Shown here: one piece after another, positions 60,292 to 64,000 of the stretch
How positions within the stretch are numbered: the stretch's first letter is position 1
How the letters are laid out: every line of letters begins with the position of its first letter
Assembly (NCBI GenBank): GCA_903882935.1
Contig: CAIRZB010000037.1
Coordinates: 51,900 to 115,899, forward strand
Direction: 5' to 3'
DNA: 64,000 nt
Source: an uncultured Parafilimonas sp.
GTDB lineage: Bacteria > Bacteroidota > Bacteroidia > Chitinophagales > Chitinophagaceae
Notes under the pieces: model-generated
Databases searched by the model: none
Told to the model about the DNA's origin: nothing
What the model saw: only the letters and a program-made list of their open reading frames with translations
Position numbers and translations under genes: made by a program

Positions 60292-61599
60292 TTAACCAAT
60301 TCTTTTAATGTCGGCACCCAATTGGCGTAGCCGTTCATCAATATGCTGGTAGCCGCGGTCAATTTGCTCAATGTTCTGTATCGTACTTTTCCCGTCGGCG
60401 CTAAGTGCCGCTATCAATAAGGCCTGGCCTGCCCTAATATCAGGGCTGCTCATGGTTATACCCCGCAGGGCATGTTTTCGGCCAAGCCCAATTACAGTGG
60501 CGCGGTGGGGGTCGCATAAAATAATTTGCGCACCCATGTCAATTAATTTGTCAACAAAAAACAGGCGGCTCTCAAACATTTTTTGGTGTACCAGCACGCT
60601 GCCAATGGCTTGGGTGGCTACGACCAGCACAATGCTTATCAAATCTGGCGTAAAGCCAGGCCAGGGATGGTCAGATACCGTTAATATCCCCCCGTCAAGA
60701 AAGGTGGATATCTCGTAGCTGTCCTGTGCGGGTATGTAAATGTCATCGCCCTTAAACTCCATCCGTATGCCAAGCTGCATAAATTTTTCTGGTATTACCC
60801 CTAAATGCTTTATGCCTGCATCTTTTATCGTCAGTTCGCTTTGTGTCATCGCAGCCAAACCAATAAAGCTGCCAATCTCAATCATGTCTGGCAGCATCCT
60901 GTGTTCCGTGCCGCCAAGGTAAGCAACACCCTCAATGGTTAACAAGTTACTGCCAACCCCGCTTATTTTGGCCCCCATGCGGTTAAGCATATGGCACAAC
61001 TGCTGCAGGTAAGGTTCACAGGCCGCATTGTAAATGGTGGTGGTGCCGTTTGCCAAAACAGCTGCCATAACAATATTGGCCGTGCCGGTTACTGATGGCT
61101 CATCCAACAGCATATAGGCACCGGTAAGCTGGGGGGCCACCAGTTGAAAAAAATTAAGTTCTTCATTATATTCAAAACGGGCACCCAGCTTCTCAAAACC
61201 AATAATGTGGGTATCAAGCCGCCGGCGGCCAATTTTATCGCCGCCCGGTTTAGGTATGTAGGCTTTTTTAAAGCGTGCCAGCATAGGCCCGGCAATCATT
61301 ACGCTGCCTCTTAAACGGCCGCTCTTTTTCCGGAATGTTTCGGTACCCAAATATTCAACATCCACATTGTCAGCCTGAAAATAACAAGTATCTGGGGATG
61401 TCCGCTCTACTTTTACGCCCAGCTCCGCCAGTAATTCAATCAGCAGGTTTACATCCAAAATATTAGGTATGTTGGTAATCTTTACCCGTTCAGGGGTTAA
61501 CAACACTGCCGAAATAATTTGCAGGGCCTCATTTTTGGCACCTTGCGGAATAATTTCCCCCTGTAACTTTTTGCCGCCGGTAACCTCAAATGATGCCAT
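60292..61599 (-). CDS. murA: UDP-N-acetylglucosamine 1-carboxyvinyltransferase (Asp-type active site)
   Basis: A 435-residue EPSP-synthase-fold enzyme that adds enolpyruvate to UDP-GlcNAc, the first committed peptidoglycan step. Lys22 and Asn23 (QGAKNEAL) are conserved. Where E. coli has Cys115 in PGGCAIG, this protein reads PGGDKIGRRRLDTH with Asp121. The C115D type is known to be naturally fosfomycin resistant in other bacteria such as mycobacteria. The C-terminal RGYQHIDERLRQLGADI is typical. It lies 95 bases downstream of the DUF4290 gene, with a terminator between. Confidence 0.95.
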   Translation of the reverse strand: MASFEVTGGKKLQGEIIPQGAKNEALQIISAVLLTPERVKITNIPNILDVNLLIELLAELGVKVERTSPDTCYFQADNVDVEYLGTETFRKKSGRLRGSVMIAGPMLARFKKAYIPKPGGDKIGRRRLDTHIIGFEKLGARFEYNEELNFFQLVAPQLTGAYMLLDEPSVTGTANIVMAAVLANGTTTIYNAACEPYLQQLCHMLNRMGAKISGVGSNLLTIEGVAYLGGTEHRMLPDMIEIGSFIGLAAMTQSELTIKDAGIKHLGVIPEKFMQLGIRMEFKGDDIYIPAQDSYEISTFLDGGILTVSDHPWPGFTPDLISIVLVVATQAIGSVLVHQKMFESRLFFVDKLIDMGAQIILCDPHRATVIGLGRKHALRGITMSSPDIRAGQALLIAALSADGKSTIQNIEQIDRGYQHIDERLRQLGADIKRIG

Positions 61600-61644
61600 A
61601 TGGAAGTTTTTGTTGTGTTTGGTATTATTAGTATGGCGAAAATA

Positions 61645-61673
61645 AAAAAAGCCCCGGCAAAGCGGGGCTTTTT
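61645..61673 (-). terminator. Terminator between DUF4290 and murA
   Basis: GCCCCG (61651-61656) and CGGGGC (61663-61668) with a 6-base loop, flanked by seven A and five T. On the minus strand the T-run follows the stem. It should reduce transcription from the DUF4290 gene into murA. Confidence 0.85.
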
Positions 61674-61694
61674 GTGCATTTATTTACAGTTAAC

Positions 61695-62468
61695 TTACTT
61701 AAACCTTTTTTTAAAGTTCGTAGGGCGGCTGTTATTATTGCCGTTTCTGTTATCGCGCCCAACGTTGTTATTTCGGTTATTGCTTTGGTTTCCGTTACCG
61801 CCATTACCACGGTTGTTATCGCGGCCACCGGCATTTCGCGTATCGCGCTGGTTGCGGCTGCCAAAGTTTTGGTACCGGCGCCCGCCAGTGCTGCCACGGG
61901 TTGGGTAATCATCCTGTACAAAATTTTGGTTTCGGTGCTTAATGTAAGGCGTGTTGCTAAACTCCAACTGGCCGTCGGTAATCTTATTCAACTCGCCCCT
62001 TATTGCATCGTCATGCACCAATTCTTTATGCCAGTTGCTATAGGCCAACTTCATGTAGTAGGCGATGGAATGGGCGAAACCGGCTTTCTTTTCCGGGTCA
62101 TCCTCGTGCAAGGCTTTGTCAATCACCAATTCAAGGTTTTTACCAAGGTGCGAATACCGTGGGTGCCGTTTGGGGTAGCCCATAGGGTCGGGTTTGGCCT
62201 TGTACGTTTCCTTTTGCGGTATTGGGTAAGGGCTGTCTACATCCAACTTAAAATCACTTATAAAAAACAGGTGGTCCCAAAGCATATGCCTGAAATCTTC
62301 TACGTTTTTTAGGTGGGGATTGAGAAAACCCATCAGCTCAATTACAACCTGCGCCTGTGCCTGGCGGGCAGGGCGGTCTTGGATAGTTAGCACGTGTTCC
62401 ACCATTTTTTGTATATGGCGGCCATATTCACGCATGCTCAAATAGTTTCTAGCAGTATTATACTCCAT
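61695..62468 (-). CDS. DUF4290 protein with a Gly/Asn/Arg-rich tail
   Basis: A 257-residue protein. The N-terminal 190 residues (EYNTARNYLSMREYGRHIQKMVEH, then LMGFLNPHLKN and RHMLWDHLFFISDFKLDVDSPYPIP) are the Bacteroidota-specific DUF4290 helical domain of unknown function. The last 60 residues are a low-complexity tail with GGRDNNRGNGGNGN and RNNNVGRDNRNGNN, ending in KKRFK, resembling RGG-type RNA-binding tails. It precedes murA in the same direction, as in many relatives. TAAGTTTG on the minus strand (62489-62496) is a likely -7 box, 20 bases before the ATG. Confidence 0.93.
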   Translation of the reverse strand: MEYNTARNYLSMREYGRHIQKMVEHVLTIQDRPARQAQAQVVIELMGFLNPHLKNVEDFRHMLWDHLFFISDFKLDVDSPYPIPQKETYKAKPDPMGYPKRHPRYSHLGKNLELVIDKALHEDDPEKKAGFAHSIAYYMKLAYSNWHKELVHDDAIRGELNKITDGQLEFSNTPYIKHRNQNFVQDDYPTRGSTGGRRYQNFGSRNQRDTRNAGGRDNNRGNGGNGNQSNNRNNNVGRDNRNGNNNSRPTNFKKRFK

Positions 62469-62768
62469 AATAAATTAAAAGGAAATGGCAAACTTACAGC
62501 AAATAAATTAAATTGGTAAAAAGTAAGCCGAGTTGGTGCTTTACAAAGCAATTAAAAAATAAAGATACAGCCTTTTTCAAAGCCATTAAAATATACCCGC
62601 CAAATTAACTAATTATTAAAAACTGTACCCCCATCTTCCGCAGCTTGATTACAAAATATTCCTTGTTATTTTTACGTTGTATCACCACCCAATGATTTTT
62701 TTTGTTTAAATCTACATTGCGGCAACCTAGTTTAGTAGGGGTACGTTTTTATATGTTAACAAAACACC
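62469..62768 (+). other. Intergenic region, 300 bases, AT-rich
   Basis: Divergent promoter region between DUF4290 and the secreted protein. Apart from the DUF4290 -7 box, nothing is recognised. Confidence 0.5.
62489..62496 (-). promoter_or_regulatory. -7 box of the DUF4290 gene
   Basis: TAAGTTTG on the minus strand matches TAnnTTTG, 20 bases before the ATG at 62468. Confidence 0.45.
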
Positions 62769-64000
62769 ATGGCATTCCTTCATATATTGTATTTTTATAA
62801 ACATACCGCCTTTTTGTGCGCGCTTTTATTTTTTGAAGCCACATTAAATTATTGCCAAGGGCAGGTACAATCAAGCCGTGGCATGGATTTTTGGCTTGGT
62901 TATGGTGCGCATGCGGCCATGTTTAACAGCAATGGCACAGTAAACAATTCCACAGGCGGCACCCAGGAACTGCGTTTGTATTTACAATCTTCTGTTAGTG
63001 CCAATGTTACCATTTCAATGCCTGCAACAGGCTGGAGCCAAACCGTTACCGTAAACAACGTTAATGACCAAGTAGTAATACCAAAAACCGGCCCAAGCGA
63101 CGCGCGCCTAACGGGGGAAGGTGTATTTAATGGCGGCATCCATATTTCAAGCGACCAGCCAATAGCGGCCTATGCACATATTAACGATGCCAGTGGTTCT
63201 TCGGCAACATTGCTTGCGCCTTTTGAGATTTTAGAGCAGGAATATTATGCCATTGGCTATACCCAGGCCGCCAAAGAAAACAACTCCTTTTCATATTGCT
63301 TTGTGGTAGCCACAGAAGATTCTACCACCGTGGAGGTAATACCTTCTGCCGACACCAAAGGCCATCCCGCCCACGTGCCATTTACCCAGTTTTTACGCAA
63401 AGGGCAGGTGCTAAATTTGGTTGGCAAAACAACCGGCAGTTCGGGGGGCATTATTTCGGGCACCGATTTAACCGGCACCTACATACACACCGTTAGTGCC
63501 GGCAAAGACACCTTTTGCAAAAAATTGGCCGTTTTTTCAGGCAGTTCTAACACGCTTATTTCGTGCAATGGGCAGGGCACGGGCGACAACCTTTTTCAGC
63601 AAGCGTTACCCAGCAGGGCTTGGGGTGTTTCATTTGTTACAGTACCCACGGTTGGCATGGGTATCAATTATTATAGGGTGTTTACGGGCGGCACCCAAAC
63701 GGCCGTAACCGTTAACGGCATACCATTAACGGGTATAGTAAATGGCATGTATTACGAATTTAAAACAGACAAGGCCGCAGAAATTAAGGCCACGGCACCC
63801 GTGGTAGTTGCCCAATACATTTCATCGGCAGGTGCCTGTGGCAACACGGGCCTGGGAAACAAGGGCGACCCCGACATGGTTTTTTTATGCCCTATGGATT
63901 TAAGGATAGGCGTAGTAACGTATTTTACCCCTGCCTTGAAAAACATTACCGAAAATTACATAAATGTGGTGGTTAATACTACTGTAGTAGATTCATTTAA
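62769..64000 (+). CDS. Large secreted protein with an IgGFc-binding-type N-terminus (3' partial)
   Basis: An open frame from ATG 62769 to the window edge, at least 410 residues. A signal peptide region (FLCALLFFEATLNYCQGQ) is followed by SSRGMDFWLGYGAHAAMF, the typical start of the IgGFc_binding-type domain found in large Bacteroidota surface proteins. The pattern continues with HISSDQPIAAYAHI, EYYAIGYTQ, FVVATEDSTTVEVIP, VFSGSSNTLISC and APVVVAQYISSAGACG. Such proteins often end in a gliding-motility/type IX secretion tag, but the C-terminus is outside the window. Cell-surface adhesion is a plausible, unproven role. Confidence 0.85.
   Translation, partial: MAFLHILYFYKHTAFLCALLFFEATLNYCQGQVQSSRGMDFWLGYGAHAAMFNSNGTVNNSTGGTQELRLYLQSSVSANVTISMPATGWSQTVTVNNVNDQVVIPKTGPSDARLTGEGVFNGGIHISSDQPIAAYAHINDASGSSATLLAPFEILEQEYYAIGYTQAAKENNSFSYCFVVATEDSTTVEVIPSADTKGHPAHVPFTQFLRKGQVLNLVGKTTGSSGGIISGTDLTGTYIHTVSAGKDTFCKKLAVFSGSSNTLISCNGQGTGDNLFQQALPSRAWGVSFVTVPTVGMGINYYRVFTGGTQTAVTVNGIPLTGIVNGMYYEFKTDKAAEIKATAPVVVAQYISSAGACGNTGLGNKGDPDMVFLCPMDLRIGVVTYFTPALKNITENYINVVVNTTVVDSF

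Overview
The window looks like a chromosomal segment of a Bacteroidota bacterium, most likely from or near the Chitinophagaceae. The signs are a SusC/SusD pair, a DUF4290 gene upstream of murA, a CreD operon with a small winged-helix regulator, an IgGFc-binding-type secreted protein, scarce Shine-Dalgarno sequences, and several starts preceded by the Bacteroidota -7 box TAnnTTTG. No rRNA, tRNA, CRISPR array, prophage or intact insertion sequence was recognised. The taxonomic placement is inference.

Layout. 1-3.5 kb: nicotinamide salvage (NMN adenylyltransferase-Nudix fusion, cut by the window edge, then nicotinamide phosphoribosyltransferase) and a TSUP anion permease. 3.6-10 kb: a REP-like inverted repeat, then a minus-strand tripartite RND efflux operon led by a small secreted protein. 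10-14.4 kb: an orphan ABC ATPase, an unknown membrane protein and an MMPL/RND exporter. 14.4-18.8 kb: a CreD locus with two copies of an ACTTTG-N5-CAAAG operator-like palindrome. 18.9-20.5 kb: a lipoprotein, a DgkA-type kinase and a DUF1361 protein. 20.6-25.6 kb: susD and susC. 26-33.4 kb: housekeeping genes (radA, comF, gpx, lpxD, rluE, pheS) with two candidate small RNAs or leaders and simple repeats. 33.5-38 kb: two toxin-antitoxin pairs among metabolic and membrane genes. 38-41.3 kb: a class-III aminotransferase, gamma carbonic anhydrase, small proteins and rsgA. 41.4-42.2 kb: yhcG (DUF1016) remnants. 42.2-46.9 kb: two divergent molybdenum-enzyme operons. 47-48.3 kb: a third antitoxin with a broken toxin. 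48.6-55.2 kb: holA, an inactive-type M16 peptidase, a holin-like protein, a secreted protease, an L,D-transpeptidase and a glycosyltransferase. 55.3-58.3 kb: a copper-type P-ATPase with its apparent HMA-AraC regulator interrupted by an in-frame stop. 58.3-62.5 kb: tsaE, ald, murA (Asp in place of the usual Cys) and DUF4290. 62.8 kb to the end: a partial secreted IgGFc-binding-type protein.

The most notable signals are: (a) a recurring arrangement in which a TAnnTTTG-like box lies exactly 4 nt before the start codon of at least five to seven genes, suggesting leaderless mRNAs; (b) the CreD locus with its paired palindromes and a CreD fused to an extra membrane domain; (c) two candidate small RNAs that share an 11-nt perfectly complementary segment; and (d) several lesions that can be read directly in the sequence: the regulator nonsense codon, the frameshifted toxin and the yhcG fragments.
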